DNA of 64,000 bases from Acidobacteriota bacterium (GCA_040754075.1 JBFMDH010000001.1:102262-166261); one strand, 5' to 3'; shown: positions 1 to 10,110, counted from the stretch's first letter. Program-made: numbers and translations. The notes: generated from the letters alone by a model not told the origin.

Positions 1-1
1 G

Positions 2-658
2 TTAGAACTGCGCGTGCATCGCGGTGCCAGCATCAGCGGCGTCGTTGTGGTTGAAGGCACCAACGATCCGGCAATTCTTGGGCTTTTGCAAAGCATCTGG
101 CTGCGAGTATCGGTAACGCCCCCGGCGTTGGATTCATTCGGTTCCAAAATTCCGACAATTAATGCTGATGGCAGTTTTCGCATCAGCGGACTTCGCGCCG
201 GTAAAGCGCAAATCATTGCTACTTCGATTCAACGGGATTCAAAGCTCTTTCTTTCGCGCATTGAACAAAACGGCATACCGCAAAAAGAGTTTGACCTCAA
301 AGCTGGCGAACAGATCACCGGTGTGCGGTTGATTTTTGTTTATGGAAACGGGGTGATTCGCGGACAACTGCAATTTGAAAACGGCGCAATGCCCGAAGGC
401 GCGCGTTATGTGGTTTATGTGAAGCCGCTCAATCCATTGGTAAAAACCAACTTCATATCGGCTGAGGTGAGTGGGAGTGGAAAATTCATCTTTGAAGCGT
501 TGCCACCGGGCGAGTATGAACTGGAACTGCAAAACGTTTCACCAAATCAACCCAGACCCTCGCAGTCGATTAAGAAAAATGTGACGGTCACTAACGACGC
601 GGAAACTTCAGTCATCTTCACGCCCGACGCCAAAGTGAATGAGGACAGAGAAGAATAA
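2..658 (+). CDS. Carboxypeptidase-regulatory-like repeat protein, subfamily A (5' truncated by window)
   Basis: The reading frame is open from base 2 and the encoded start, LELRVHRGASISG, matches an internal stretch of the next gene (LELKIYRGASISG), so this is the C-terminal third of a longer protein whose beginning lies outside the window. It holds the last two beta-sandwich units: one with the pattern ASISG..VVEG...DGSFRISGLRAGKAQI, and one with GVIRGQL...GKFIFEALPPGEYEL. The ending TVTNDAE is nearly shared with the next gene, which suggests recent duplication. By comparison with complete paralogues it should have a signal peptide and be exported. The family (CarboxypepD_reg/CnaB-like folds) is structural; no catalytic residues are seen and the function is unknown. 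Confidence 0.8.
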   Translation, partial: LELRVHRGASISGVVVVEGTNDPAILGLLQSIWLRVSVTPPALDSFGSKIPTINADGSFRISGLRAGKAQIIATSIQRDSKLFLSRIEQNGIPQKEFDLKAGEQITGVRLIFVYGNGVIRGQLQFENGAMPEGARYVVYVKPLNPLVKTNFISAEVSGSGKFIFEALPPGEYELELQNVSPNQPRPSQSIKKNVTVTNDAETSVIFTPDAKVNEDREE

Positions 659-710
659 CCCCAACCATCATGCGATAGGCGCATCGCGAAACTTATCAAC
701 GGAGGTTTCA

Positions 711-2366
711 ATGCATTACCTGAATCGAATACTTTCTTCATTGCTCATCGCCTTTTCATTAGCAGTATCGACGCACGCTTTACAAAGCGGCACAAAACCC
801 GCAGGCACAGGTTCGCTTGCCGGGCGCGTGCTTATTGATGGCAAACCGCAGGCTAATGTCACAGTCGTATTGCAACAGGGGCGCAGGCGCATGACCACGC
901 TGATTCCCGAAATGAAGACGACGACAGACTCGGAAGGGAACTTCAAAATTGAAAAGGTTCCGGCAAACGATTATCTGTTGAATGCGCTGACGCCGGGTTT
1001 TGTCAATCCCGCTGAATTAGGCAGTATTTTGCCTGAAAAAGGCAGACCTGTGGTGATTAATGCGGGCGAAGAGTTGACCGGAATTGAAATCGCATTAAAG
1101 CGCGGCGCGGTCATTACAGGACGTGTAGTGGACGGGAACCATCAACCACTGATTGAGGCCTGGCTTCAATTGTATAAGCTGGATGAAAAAGGCGAAGCTC
1201 AATATTTTTACATTAATAATCCGCGAATGTTGCTAACCGATGATCGGGGAGAATATCGCCTTTATGGATTGCCTGCCGGTCGTTACAAAATCGGACTTGG
1301 CGCCAAACCGGGTATGACAGCCGCGACCAGGTATGGCGTAAATCTTTATCAGTTGACCTATCACCCTGATACAACCGATGTGATGAAAGCTGAGATTATC
1401 GAACTTGGCGATGGCGAAGAAGCGACCAACATTGACATTAAACTGAGCCACAAGCTGAAAACTTATACTGCAAGCGGACGCATCATTGATGCGGCGACCG
1501 GTAAGCCTGTAGCCAATGTGCAATATTTTTGTGGCTTGGTACGTCCAACCGGTGAGTATGGCGGCATGGTAAGCCCGGCGATGAACCCCACCGGCAGAGG
1601 TGAAATGTTTTTTGAAGGCTTAACTCCCGGCAGATATGCCGCAATGATACTCAATACAAACGATAGTGAAACATATGCTGAGGCTGCGCCATTTGATATT
1701 AAGGATGAAGATGTTCAGGGACTTGAATTAAAAATTTATCGCGGCGCTAGCATCAGCGGTGCGGTAGTAGTCGAAGGAACGGATGACCCGCAAATTCTCG
1801 CGCTCGCGCAACAGGCGCGAATTTGGCAACGAACAAAGAATACTGATCCCACGCCGTCAATCTGGCATCCTCGCCCAATTGCCGCTGACGGCAGTTTCAA
1901 ACTTATCGGTTTACGTCCGGGAAAGATTGAGATTGGCGCTGACAGCCCGTTTAACAATAAGCGAATCGCTTATGTGCGAACCGAGCATAATGGCGTTGAG
2001 GTGAAAGAGTTTGATGTCAAAGCCGGCGAACAAATCACCGGCATTCGCATCGTGATGGTTTATGCGACGGGCGTGATTCGCGGCACCGTGAAAGTTGAAA
2101 ACGGCAGCCTGGCTGAAAACGCGCGACTCTGGGCAATGATTCGTCGCGCCGGAGAAACGAAAACTCGTTCAATGACAGAAGTGGATGCGCGCGGGCGGTT
2201 TGTCATCGAAGGTTTGGTTGCGGGTGAATACGAAATCCTGCTGTATGGCGATAACGGCAATAAACCGCTTCCACGGGGAATCAAACAAACCGTCACCGTG
2301 ACCAACGACGCGGAAACGCCGGTCACGTTGGTCATCAACCTTGAAGCCAAAAATCAGGATAAATAG
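711..2366 (+). CDS. Secreted carboxypeptidase-regulatory-like repeat protein, subfamily A
   Basis: This encodes about 551 residues. I place the start at ATG 711 because GGAGG lies at 701-705 and a typical signal peptide follows at once (MHYLNRILSSLLIAFSLAV...HA). An in-frame ATG at 639 lies inside the previous gene and would add 24 non-signal residues. The mature part is about five beta-sandwich units, each of the form G.V.G.V...G.P...V...TDD.G.YR..GLP.GRY. The strongest are near residues 33-110, 145-225, 260-330, 350-440 and 455-530. Such units occur in regulatory domains of carboxypeptidases, in adhesins and at the N-terminus of TonB receptors. There is no plug or barrel here, so it is probably a soluble or surface-attached extracellular protein. 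It is the second of six tandem paralogues. Confidence 0.8.
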   Translation: MHYLNRILSSLLIAFSLAVSTHALQSGTKPAGTGSLAGRVLIDGKPQANVTVVLQQGRRRMTTLIPEMKTTTDSEGNFKIEKVPANDYLLNALTPGFVNPAELGSILPEKGRPVVINAGEELTGIEIALKRGAVITGRVVDGNHQPLIEAWLQLYKLDEKGEAQYFYINNPRMLLTDDRGEYRLYGLPAGRYKIGLGAKPGMTAATRYGVNLYQLTYHPDTTDVMKAEIIELGDGEEATNIDIKLSHKLKTYTASGRIIDAATGKPVANVQYFCGLVRPTGEYGGMVSPAMNPTGRGEMFFEGLTPGRYAAMILNTNDSETYAEAAPFDIKDEDVQGLELKIYRGASISGAVVVEGTDDPQILALAQQARIWQRTKNTDPTPSIWHPRPIAADGSFKLIGLRPGKIEIGADSPFNNKRIAYVRTEHNGVEVKEFDVKAGEQITGIRIVMVYATGVIRGTVKVENGSLAENARLWAMIRRAGETKTRSMTEVDARGRFVIEGLVAGEYEILLYGDNGNKPLPRGIKQTVTVTNDAETPVTLVINLEAKNQDK

Positions 2367-2444
2367 ATTTGTGAATGGAAATTTATTCGCACACATTAAC
2401 AAGAAAAAACGTCTGGTGAATTTATCAACCTTGAAGGAGAGACG

Positions 2445-4268
2445 ATGAAAAAAATTATTGCACCCGGGCTTTTGAGTATTTTGTTGGTTATTGCGGCTTT
2501 CGCTCAACAACCTTCTGCAAATCCATCGACGACTACCCAGGTCAAAAAAGCTGCCGCAGAGCAACGCCAGTCGCAAGCCCGGCGCGGTTCAATCTCCGGG
2601 CGCGTAGTCAGTGACAGCGGACAACCGCTCGCGCACATTGCGGTGACAGTTTCGGCAATGGGAAACCGCGCGCAAATGAATCAACGCAATCTCGGCACCG
2701 ACGAAGAGGGCAGATTTCAAGCCGATGATTTATCGGCAGCAACCTATCAGGTTTCGCCTTTCGCGCCGGGTTATATCCTTGCCAATCAGAGAAACGAAGT
2801 GACAGTTTATCGCCTCGGCGACAGCGTGACCTTTACGATGACCAAGGGCGGCGTGATAACCGGCATGGTCAAGAGTGCAACGGGCGAACCGGTCATCAAT
2901 GTTTCAGTGCGCGCCATCCGCGTCAAAGATGCCGAAGGCAAAGCGATTCGTTCTGCCAATATCAGAGTTGAACGCCTGACCGATGACCGGGGCATCTATC
3001 GTTTGTACGGACTGGAATCGGGAACTTATATCGTTATGGCGGGCGGCAACGGTTTTTATAGCGGCGGTTATGACAAATATTCCGAAGACATTCCCACTTA
3101 TCATCCGTCATCGACCCGCGACACCGCGAATGAAATTCTGGTGACCAGGGGGCAGGAAGTATCGAGCATCGACATTGCCTATCGCGGCGAAAAAGGCAAG
3201 GTCATCAGCGGCAGCGTTGCCAATCATCCCAATCTCGCTCCCAATTATGCCATCGGAGTGATGCTGATAAACGCCATCACCGGCGTTCAGGAAGCCACCG
3301 CCTCTGCCAGTACGCGCTCGGACAGTAGTCGCAGTTTCAGCTTTTTCGGTATAAGCGACGGCGAATATCTCGTCAAAGCCATGTATGTTCCATTCAATGA
3401 TGAAAAGAATACGATGGCATCAGCGGCAAAACGCATCGTAGTTAAAGGCGGCGATGTGACCGGTGTTGAACTGGCGCTTGCGCCGCTCGCTTCGATTTCA
3501 GGTCGCATCATTTTTGAACCGCTTACAGATGAAGCGGCAAAGAAAAAATGTGAGCCTGCCAAAGACACATCTCTGGAAGAGGCGCTGATTTTTATTCGTC
3601 GCGATGACCAAGCCGAAACGCCGCAACTGCCATTTAATCCACCTTCGCAATTTTCCGGCGATGAAAAGGGGGAATTCACGCTCTATCGGTTTGAAGCCGG
3701 ACGCTATCGTTTGTCGGCGAATTTACCGAGCGATACCTGGTATGTAAAATCCATCGGTTTCCCTAAGACTGCGAAACCCAACCAACCCGCTTCGCGAAAT
3801 GCTCAACTAAGCGATGTTGCAACCAGAGGCTTGAATCTGAAAGCCGGTGAGCGCATCAGCGATTTGACCATCACCATCAACGAAGGCGCGGCAAGCCTGA
3901 GCGGTAAAGTGAGTGCTCCCTCAGAGCGCGACGCGCTGCCAGCGAACCTGCGGGTCTATCTGGTGCCTGCGGAACGCGAACGCGCAAACGACGCACTGCG
4001 TTTCGTTCAAGCTCAGGTGCAAAGCGACGGAAAATTTTCTTTGACAAACCTTGCGCCCGGCAAATACTGGATAGTCACGCGCATTGCGAGCGATGATGAG
4101 TTGACGGATAACGCGCCGCGTCCGCTGTATTGGGACATAGACGGGCGCAATCAGTTGCGCAAAGAAGCCGAAGCCGCAAATATCGTAGTTGAATTGCAAA
4201 CGTGCCAGCGCCTTGCGGATTATGGGTTGCGCTATACGCCGCCCAAACCGGCAACGAAAAAGCTGTAA
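2445..4268 (+). CDS. Secreted carboxypeptidase-regulatory-like repeat protein, subfamily B
   Basis: This is a 607-residue protein whose start is set by AAGGAGA at 2434-2440, followed by a signal peptide (MKKIIAPGLLSILLVIAAFA). It contains repeated sandwich units (GSISGRVVSDSGQPL, GGVITGMVKSATGEPV, TDDRGIYRLYGLESGTY). The second half is peculiar to subfamily B: a Cys in KKKCEPAKDTSLEEALIFI, the motif LPSDTWYVKSI, then LVPAE...DDALRF and a closing LQTCQRLADY. The gene at 8062-10065 shares all of these, including both cysteines, which may pair in a disulfide. Its role is unknown; the likely location is the periplasm or cell surface. It lies 78 bp after the preceding paralogue, so cotranscription is plausible. 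Confidence 0.8.
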   Translation: MKKIIAPGLLSILLVIAAFAQQPSANPSTTTQVKKAAAEQRQSQARRGSISGRVVSDSGQPLAHIAVTVSAMGNRAQMNQRNLGTDEEGRFQADDLSAATYQVSPFAPGYILANQRNEVTVYRLGDSVTFTMTKGGVITGMVKSATGEPVINVSVRAIRVKDAEGKAIRSANIRVERLTDDRGIYRLYGLESGTYIVMAGGNGFYSGGYDKYSEDIPTYHPSSTRDTANEILVTRGQEVSSIDIAYRGEKGKVISGSVANHPNLAPNYAIGVMLINAITGVQEATASASTRSDSSRSFSFFGISDGEYLVKAMYVPFNDEKNTMASAAKRIVVKGGDVTGVELALAPLASISGRIIFEPLTDEAAKKKCEPAKDTSLEEALIFIRRDDQAETPQLPFNPPSQFSGDEKGEFTLYRFEAGRYRLSANLPSDTWYVKSIGFPKTAKPNQPASRNAQLSDVATRGLNLKAGERISDLTITINEGAASLSGKVSAPSERDALPANLRVYLVPAERERANDALRFVQAQVQSDGKFSLTNLAPGKYWIVTRIASDDELTDNAPRPLYWDIDGRNQLRKEAEAANIVVELQTCQRLADYGLRYTPPKPATKKL

Positions 4269-4357
4269 AAAATCAAAAATTGATTTCAATGAATGAAACA
4301 TTAGCGGTTTAATTTAATGAGCGAGAGAATGGTGGTTGAATTCATGTTGGAGGATTT

Positions 4358-6256
4358 ATGCCGATGGTAAAACGTATTTTTCTGGTCATCTCTTTGAGCC
4401 TCGTGACGATGCTTGCTCAGCCTCGACAAACGCTTTCGCAAGACAGCGGCACAGGCGTGATTGCCGGACGTGTAACCGTCAACGGGGTTCCGGCGCGTGG
4501 CGTTCAGGTGATGGCGTTTTATGAAGGCGATGGTAAACAAGACGAACAACTGTTCGGCAAGATGATGTCGCAAATTTTATTTGGCAATGGCGGCGATTTC
4601 GTTTTCAAATCGGTAACCGATACCAACGGGCAATTTCGCTTTTCGGGAATGAAGTCCGGCAAGTATGAAGTTCGCGTCTTTGCCCCTGCGATGATTGGCA
4701 CTAAAACCACGAATCCGCCGCCTCCGGCAAAAGGTGATGATGAGAAAAAAATTGCCAATGCTAAAAAAAATGACGAAGACGAAGACGAAGATGATGACGA
4801 GGAAAGCCCCGAAGCCATCGCCGCTAAATTTAAAACCGAAACCAACGACAGCGCGCGAAAGGAATTGAAACTCGGCGAAGGTGAAACCGTTGATAATCTC
4901 GAATTTTCCATCACGCGCGGCGGCGTCATTACCGGCAGAGTGACATTTATGGATGGTCGTCCGGTGATTGGTGAAGTCGTGCGTCTGGTGTCGCAAAAAG
5001 AATTTGATGGCAAAAATGAGTACGCGCTTTCATTCGGCGCAGAGATGTTTGGCGAACAATTCATGACCGATGACCGGGGCGTCTATCGCATTTTCGGGGT
5101 GCCGGATGGTCGCTACAAAATCGCTGTGGCGTTTAATGGTGGCGGTTCGATTTTTACCGAACGCTTTGCCGAAAGACGCAACCGCCACCAGACGACCTAC
5201 TATCCGGGCACCACAGATGAAGCGACCAGCGGCATCGTTGAAGTTCGTGGCAGCGGCGAAGTTCCCAACATCGATATTAAAATCGGCGCACCGGCAAAAG
5301 CTTATATGGTTGCCGGACGGGTGATTGATGCGGAAACCGGCAAAGCGATTCCGGGCATAGTCATTCGCTGCACTGCAATCAATGCCGAAGCCCGTTCGCA
5401 AGGCAAAAGCGCGCCGACAAATGCGCGCGGGCAATTCACCATTGAAGGGCTGACGAGCGGCGACTATTCGGCGATGATTGCAGCGGAATTAATGGAAGAC
5501 CGCGAATTTTATGGCGATGCGACAAGGTTTGCAGTTAAAGACGCAAACTTCACCAATCTGGAAATCAAACTCTATAGAGGATTGACGGTGAGCGGCACAG
5601 TGGTCGTTGAGGGCGCAGGCAGCGCCAACGTCACTGTCGGGCTTGCCGGACAATACGTTTCCGCGACCAGTTGGGAAGACCGGCAGGGCGAACGCCAGGA
5701 AGGGATGCTCTATACCCATGCCAGTTCCGACATTAAGGCGGACGGCAGTTTCATCTTAAAAGGATTAAGACCCGGCAAAGCGCGCATCGGTGTGATCAAG
5801 TTGTCGGAAGGTTCAGGCGGATATGCGCTGAAACGGGTCGAGCGTAGCGGCGTAGACATTACCGCCGGATTTGATTTGAGGCGCGGCGATGTGATTAACG
5901 ATGTGCGCATCGTTGTCGCTATGGCAAACTGCACCATCAACGGTAAAGTCCATTTTCAAGGCGGCACGCCACCCGCAGGAACTTATATCTATGCCGTTGT
6001 TCGCAAGCCCGGCGCAAAGGATGGTGAAGACGATGATGACGGATTTGATGCCCGCAGCAGCAATACGATGGTCAACAAAGATGGCACTTTTAAGCTGGAA
6101 GGCTTAACGCCAGGGCAATACGAATTGGTGGTCATCGCGACAATGGGTGGCGATGAAAAAGAGGGCGATTTAAAACGGCGCGAGAGCAAACAGCTCATCA
6201 ACCTCGTCGAAGGCCAAACCCTCGATGTTGAATTGTCTCTGGATGTGAGCAATTGA
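4358..6256 (+). CDS. Secreted carboxypeptidase-regulatory-like repeat protein, subfamily A, with acidic insert
   Basis: This is a 632-residue protein with a signal peptide (MPMVKRIFLVISLSLVTMLA). The Shine-Dalgarno TGGAGG at 4348-4353 could serve either ATG 4358 or ATG 4364. Sandwich units follow the family pattern: GVIAGRVTVNGVPARGV, GGVITGRVTFMDGRPVIGE, TDDRGVYRIFGVPDGRYKI, AGRVIDAETGKAIPG, and a last unit ending EGLTPGQYELVVIA. Unlike its paralogues it carries a strongly acidic insert near residues 128-150 (runs of D and E with Lys before it) between units 1 and 2, possibly a flexible or cation-binding spacer. A shorter DGEDDDDG stretch lies near residue 555. No enzymatic motif is visible. 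Confidence 0.8.
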   Translation: MPMVKRIFLVISLSLVTMLAQPRQTLSQDSGTGVIAGRVTVNGVPARGVQVMAFYEGDGKQDEQLFGKMMSQILFGNGGDFVFKSVTDTNGQFRFSGMKSGKYEVRVFAPAMIGTKTTNPPPPAKGDDEKKIANAKKNDEDEDEDDDEESPEAIAAKFKTETNDSARKELKLGEGETVDNLEFSITRGGVITGRVTFMDGRPVIGEVVRLVSQKEFDGKNEYALSFGAEMFGEQFMTDDRGVYRIFGVPDGRYKIAVAFNGGGSIFTERFAERRNRHQTTYYPGTTDEATSGIVEVRGSGEVPNIDIKIGAPAKAYMVAGRVIDAETGKAIPGIVIRCTAINAEARSQGKSAPTNARGQFTIEGLTSGDYSAMIAAELMEDREFYGDATRFAVKDANFTNLEIKLYRGLTVSGTVVVEGAGSANVTVGLAGQYVSATSWEDRQGERQEGMLYTHASSDIKADGSFILKGLRPGKARIGVIKLSEGSGGYALKRVERSGVDITAGFDLRRGDVINDVRIVVAMANCTINGKVHFQGGTPPAGTYIYAVVRKPGAKDGEDDDDGFDARSSNTMVNKDGTFKLEGLTPGQYELVVIATMGGDEKEGDLKRRESKQLINLVEGQTLDVELSLDVSN

Positions 6257-6315
6257 GTCGAAAACAAAGCGAAGCTATCTGTTAATCACCAACAACCATT
6301 CGGACATAGATAAAT

Positions 6316-8025
6316 ATGAATCATCTGAAACATTTTCCTCTTCTGGTTGCTGTGATGTTTTGTGCAGCGTCCTATGTATTTTCGCAAACTTTGTCAGAAC
6401 ATCCTCCCACCCACAAAGGTGTGATATCCGGTCGTGTAACAATCGATGGCAAACCCGCTCAAGGCATTATTGTCGTTGCGCTACCTGACGATTCCGATAT
6501 TCGGGCATTTCGCCAGTTCGTCGCTAAAGGAGTTCCTTTTCCTAAAGTGAGTACGAATGATGACGGAACCTTTCGGTTTAACGGAATTGAAGCGGGGCGT
6601 TACAAACTGTCTGTGCATGCGCCGACCATGCTTTACGTTGTAGGGCAGGACAATGAATCGATTGACAAGACTTTTACGGTTGGCAAAGACGACGTGATTG
6701 AAAATATTAATTTTGCTTTGATTCGCGGAGGGGTGATTACCGGGCGGGTGATTGATGCAGATGGGAAACCGGTTATCGGAGAAGTTGTTAATGCCATTCG
6801 TCAAAGAGGTTCAGATAAAGAGCCATATCAAAGAAGAGTCACTGGGGGAATTGAAAGTTTCCTGACTGATGACCGAGGTATCTATCGTATTTATGGTCTG
6901 GCAAATGGACGCTATAAAATTGCTGTTGGTGGCGACAGCACATTTCCTGGACAATCCGTTCAAAGAGGCAAGCGCGCAAGGCAAACCTACTATCCCGGAG
7001 TGGCTGACGCTTCAGCAGCCAAAGAGGTAGAAATTACCGATGCCAATGAGGTTCAGGGAGTGGATATTAAAGTTGAAGCTGTTCCATCCACTTACGCGAT
7101 TAGCGGGCGAGTGATTGATGCCGAAACCGGCAAACCCGTCCCGCATGCGGTCGTGAAGTATTCATCGTTTGGTACTTCATTTAACCCGTTAAGTATTTCA
7201 GCGAATGCTCAAGGTGAATTTAAAATTCAGGGCGTAAGAAACAACAACTATATGCTTGAAGCTGTAAACCCAAGCGATGAAGCCAAAGATTATTATTCCG
7301 AAAAAGCGGAATTTAATCTCAAAGACGCAAACGTCGAAAATATCGAGATTCGTTTGCATCAAGCCGTAACCATTAGTGGGCAGGCATTCATTGATGGCTC
7401 AAGTGATCCGATGTATATGGAAAAGCTTTCGCAGGCAACCATATCCGCAGTTTCGCGTGATGAAGGAAGTGGTAGCTTACTAAAAAATTCCACCGATTCG
7501 GTAGCGAGAATCGGTGCGGATGGCAACTTTATTTTTCGTGGGTTAATGCCGGGTAGTGCCTATATTCGCCCAATGGTTTATTCAGGGTTACCCGGATTCT
7601 GGATTACTAAAGTAGAACGCACAGGCGCGAATAAAGAACTAAAGCTAAGCAGGGGAGAAGCAATCAACGATGTGCGCTTGTATGTAGCCCCAAGAACCTG
7701 CAAGATACGCGGACAGGTGAAAATCATTGGCGGAACATTGCCTGCGGGTACATCTCTGGACGTTTCATTTTACCGGCTGATCAATGGAGAATCGGATTAC
7801 CCCTATAACGCGAAAAACAATACCAGTGTTGAAGTTGACGCAAACGGTCGCTTCATCATCGAGTATTTGATTGCGGGGGATTACGAATTGGGGGTGAGTA
7901 CACAAACCGCCAATCCCTCAGAGAAAGCCAAATACAGCGCACCACAAAATGTGAGTTTAAGCATCGGGCAAGAATTGGAAATGGAAATCGTTTGGGATTT
8001 AAAAGCTAAAAATCAAGACAACTAA
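6316..8025 (+). CDS. Secreted carboxypeptidase-regulatory-like repeat protein, subfamily A
   Basis: This is a 569-residue protein with a signal peptide (MNHLKHFPLLVAVMFCAASYVFS). The ribosome-binding site before ATG 6316 is weak. It is closest to the gene at 4358: GVISGRVTIDGKPAQG, GGVITGRVIDADGKPVIGE, TDDRGIYRIYGLANGRYKIAVGG, then TYYPG and SGRVIDAETGKPVPHA. The last two units contain ADGNFIFRGLMPGSAYI and ANGRFIIEYLIAGDYEL. It ends in AKNQDN, almost the same as the AKNQDK end of the 711-2366 gene, which supports a common duplication history. Predicted to be exported; function unknown. Confidence 0.8.
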   Translation: MNHLKHFPLLVAVMFCAASYVFSQTLSEHPPTHKGVISGRVTIDGKPAQGIIVVALPDDSDIRAFRQFVAKGVPFPKVSTNDDGTFRFNGIEAGRYKLSVHAPTMLYVVGQDNESIDKTFTVGKDDVIENINFALIRGGVITGRVIDADGKPVIGEVVNAIRQRGSDKEPYQRRVTGGIESFLTDDRGIYRIYGLANGRYKIAVGGDSTFPGQSVQRGKRARQTYYPGVADASAAKEVEITDANEVQGVDIKVEAVPSTYAISGRVIDAETGKPVPHAVVKYSSFGTSFNPLSISANAQGEFKIQGVRNNNYMLEAVNPSDEAKDYYSEKAEFNLKDANVENIEIRLHQAVTISGQAFIDGSSDPMYMEKLSQATISAVSRDEGSGSLLKNSTDSVARIGADGNFIFRGLMPGSAYIRPMVYSGLPGFWITKVERTGANKELKLSRGEAINDVRLYVAPRTCKIRGQVKIIGGTLPAGTSLDVSFYRLINGESDYPYNAKNNTSVEVDANGRFIIEYLIAGDYELGVSTQTANPSEKAKYSAPQNVSLSIGQELEMEIVWDLKAKNQDN

Positions 8026-8061
8026 TTTAAAGTTTTAAATTTGAATCATAAAGGAGCGACC

Positions 8062-10065
8062 ATGAAACGCTGGATGATTGTCATCATTATTTTTTCTACA
8101 ATCCTGATTGCCAACGCGCAACGACCGCGCAAAACGCCAACTAAACCGGCTGCTGAAAAAGCCGCGCCGAAAAATGTTGTCGGGCGCGCGCTCACCGGAC
8201 GGGTGATTGATGAGAGCGGCAGACCCGTCGATGATGCGATGGTGCTGGCGGCTCCGGCAGGGGTGATGAGCCAGCAAAAACGACCTGTTAATGCCGGCAT
8301 GCGCACCGCAACCACCGGCGAAGACGGACGTTTCGCGTTTGACGAACTCAATACCGGTTCTTACGCCCTTAAAGTTTATGCGCCGGGCTATGTCGTCGCG
8401 CCGGGAGTTACGCAAGAAAATGGTAAACCGAAATATTTTCACATCGGCGATGAGGCGACGCTCCGGTTAATCAAAGGCGGGGTGATTACCGGAATGGTGA
8501 CGACGCTTTACGGAGAACCGCTGATTGGCGTTCAGGTTCGCGCCATGAAAATTAAAGAGGTGGATGGTCGCGCCAGCCGTAGCGCACCCGTAGATGAAAT
8601 GACGATTGGCAGAAGCTGGAAGACTGATGACCGTGGCGTCTATCGTATCTACGGGTTGGAACCGGGCATTTATGTTGTGGCGGCGGGCGGTAAAGGCGTA
8701 TTGAGTTTTTCACTTGGCGCTTATGATGCGGATTCGCCGACTTACTATCCGACGGGCACACGCGACACCGCGACGCCGATTACGTTGCAAAGTGGGCAGG
8801 AAATCGGCGGCATCAACATTCAATATCGCGACAATCGCGGGCACCTCGTCAGCGGCACGCTTTCGGGATTTGATAATCAGGGCGTGGCTTTTGTGACGCT
8901 GACCAATGCCGCGACCGGCACCATCGAAGCGATGTCACTTGGCGGGGCGATTTTCGGAATCGGCGATGGGGAAAAGCCTTCGTTTGCTTTGGGCAGCGTG
9001 TCGGATGGCGACTATTATGTGAGCGCCATGGGCGGCGATGAACGCAAACTGAATCTCGCAACCGATGAAACGCTGGTTGCGCCGCCGCGTAAAGTCACGG
9101 TGCGCGGCGCGGATGTGACCGGCGTTGAACTGACGCTGATGCGGCTCGGTTCGATTTCCGGCAAATTCGTTTTAGAGAATTTGAAATCGGTTGATGGTAA
9201 AAGCATCTGTCCGGCGAAACGCGCATCTTCGGTTGAAGAAGTGGTCTTGCTCAGTCAACTGGACGTAAAAGGCAAAGACCGCCCGGAACCGACGATGCCG
9301 ATTGCGGCGCTGTTTGCGATGTTTACGACCGATGGCGTGCCCAATGAAAAAGGCGATTTTCGATTATTGATTATTGATGGCGGACGTTATCATCTCGACA
9401 TCAAATTGCCCACGGAAGATTGGTTCATTCGCTCAATTACAATGCCTGCAAATTCAGCCAGCCGCGAATCTAAAGAACCAATGGCTCAACCAACGTCAGG
9501 GGGGATTTCAACGAAGGAGCCGACAAACGCCCAAGCAAAACAGCCGTCGAATAATCCATCGAAAGAGTCCACAGGCAATCAACCAAAGACCGAATTAACC
9601 CAGTTCAAAGATGCGGCGCGCGAGGGCATGATGATGAAATTAGGCGAAAGGCTCGAAGGCGTCACCATCACTGCATCCGAAGGCGCAGCCGGACTCAAAG
9701 GGCGAGTCACGGTTGCAAAAGAAGGCGAGCAATTGCCTAATCGCCTGCGCGTGGTGTTGGTTCCGGCAGAACCGGAAAGCGCCGATGATGCGCTGCGTTA
9801 TTACGAAACCGAGATGCAACGCGACGCGACATTTTCTTTAAATAATCTCGCGCCGGGAAAATATTTCGTCATCGCTCAAGCGGTTTCCGAAGAAGAGATG
9901 AACGACGACACCTTGCGCCCCTTGCGGTGGGATGCTGAGTCTCGTAAAACTTTGCGCAAAGTTGCCGAAGCGTTAAACGTCACCCTTGATTTTCAACCCT
10001 GCCAGCGCGTCGGAGATTATCTGCTAAAAGCTTATCAGGGGCGAAATTCTGAAAATAAAAGGTAG
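8062..10065 (+). CDS. Secreted carboxypeptidase-regulatory-like repeat protein, subfamily B, with extended linker
   Basis: This encodes about 667 residues. I choose ATG 8062 because AAGGAG at 8051-8056 precedes it and the signal peptide starts there (MKRWMIVIIIFSTILIANA); a TTG at 8041 has no ribosome-binding site. It is the subfamily B twin of the gene at 2445-4268 and shares ISGKFVLE...C.AKR.SSVEE, LPTEDWFIRSI, LVPAEPESADDALRYY, LNNLAPGKY and the closing FQPCQRVGDY. A Ser/Pro/Thr/Lys-rich linker near residues 475-520 is much longer than in the twin. It is the last gene of the array; the next gene is on the other strand. Confidence 0.8.
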   Translation: MKRWMIVIIIFSTILIANAQRPRKTPTKPAAEKAAPKNVVGRALTGRVIDESGRPVDDAMVLAAPAGVMSQQKRPVNAGMRTATTGEDGRFAFDELNTGSYALKVYAPGYVVAPGVTQENGKPKYFHIGDEATLRLIKGGVITGMVTTLYGEPLIGVQVRAMKIKEVDGRASRSAPVDEMTIGRSWKTDDRGVYRIYGLEPGIYVVAAGGKGVLSFSLGAYDADSPTYYPTGTRDTATPITLQSGQEIGGINIQYRDNRGHLVSGTLSGFDNQGVAFVTLTNAATGTIEAMSLGGAIFGIGDGEKPSFALGSVSDGDYYVSAMGGDERKLNLATDETLVAPPRKVTVRGADVTGVELTLMRLGSISGKFVLENLKSVDGKSICPAKRASSVEEVVLLSQLDVKGKDRPEPTMPIAALFAMFTTDGVPNEKGDFRLLIIDGGRYHLDIKLPTEDWFIRSITMPANSASRESKEPMAQPTSGGISTKEPTNAQAKQPSNNPSKESTGNQPKTELTQFKDAAREGMMMKLGERLEGVTITASEGAAGLKGRVTVAKEGEQLPNRLRVVLVPAEPESADDALRYYETEMQRDATFSLNNLAPGKYFVIAQAVSEEEMNDDTLRPLRWDAESRKTLRKVAEALNVTLDFQPCQRVGDYLLKAYQGRNSENKR

Positions 10066-10110
10066 CTTAAAATAAGGGCATTTATTGCAGCTTGCAAAAC
10101 GATTTACTGG

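Noticed and set aside
4269..4285. Short AT-rich inverted repeat after the first subfamily B gene
   Set aside because: Arms of only six A/T-rich pairs are too weak to call a terminator.
4519..5064. Antisense frame rich in Ser and Pro opposite the third complete repeat-protein gene
   Set aside because: It mirrors the acidic insert and lacks a ribosome-binding site and any family resemblance; the plus-strand frame is well supported.
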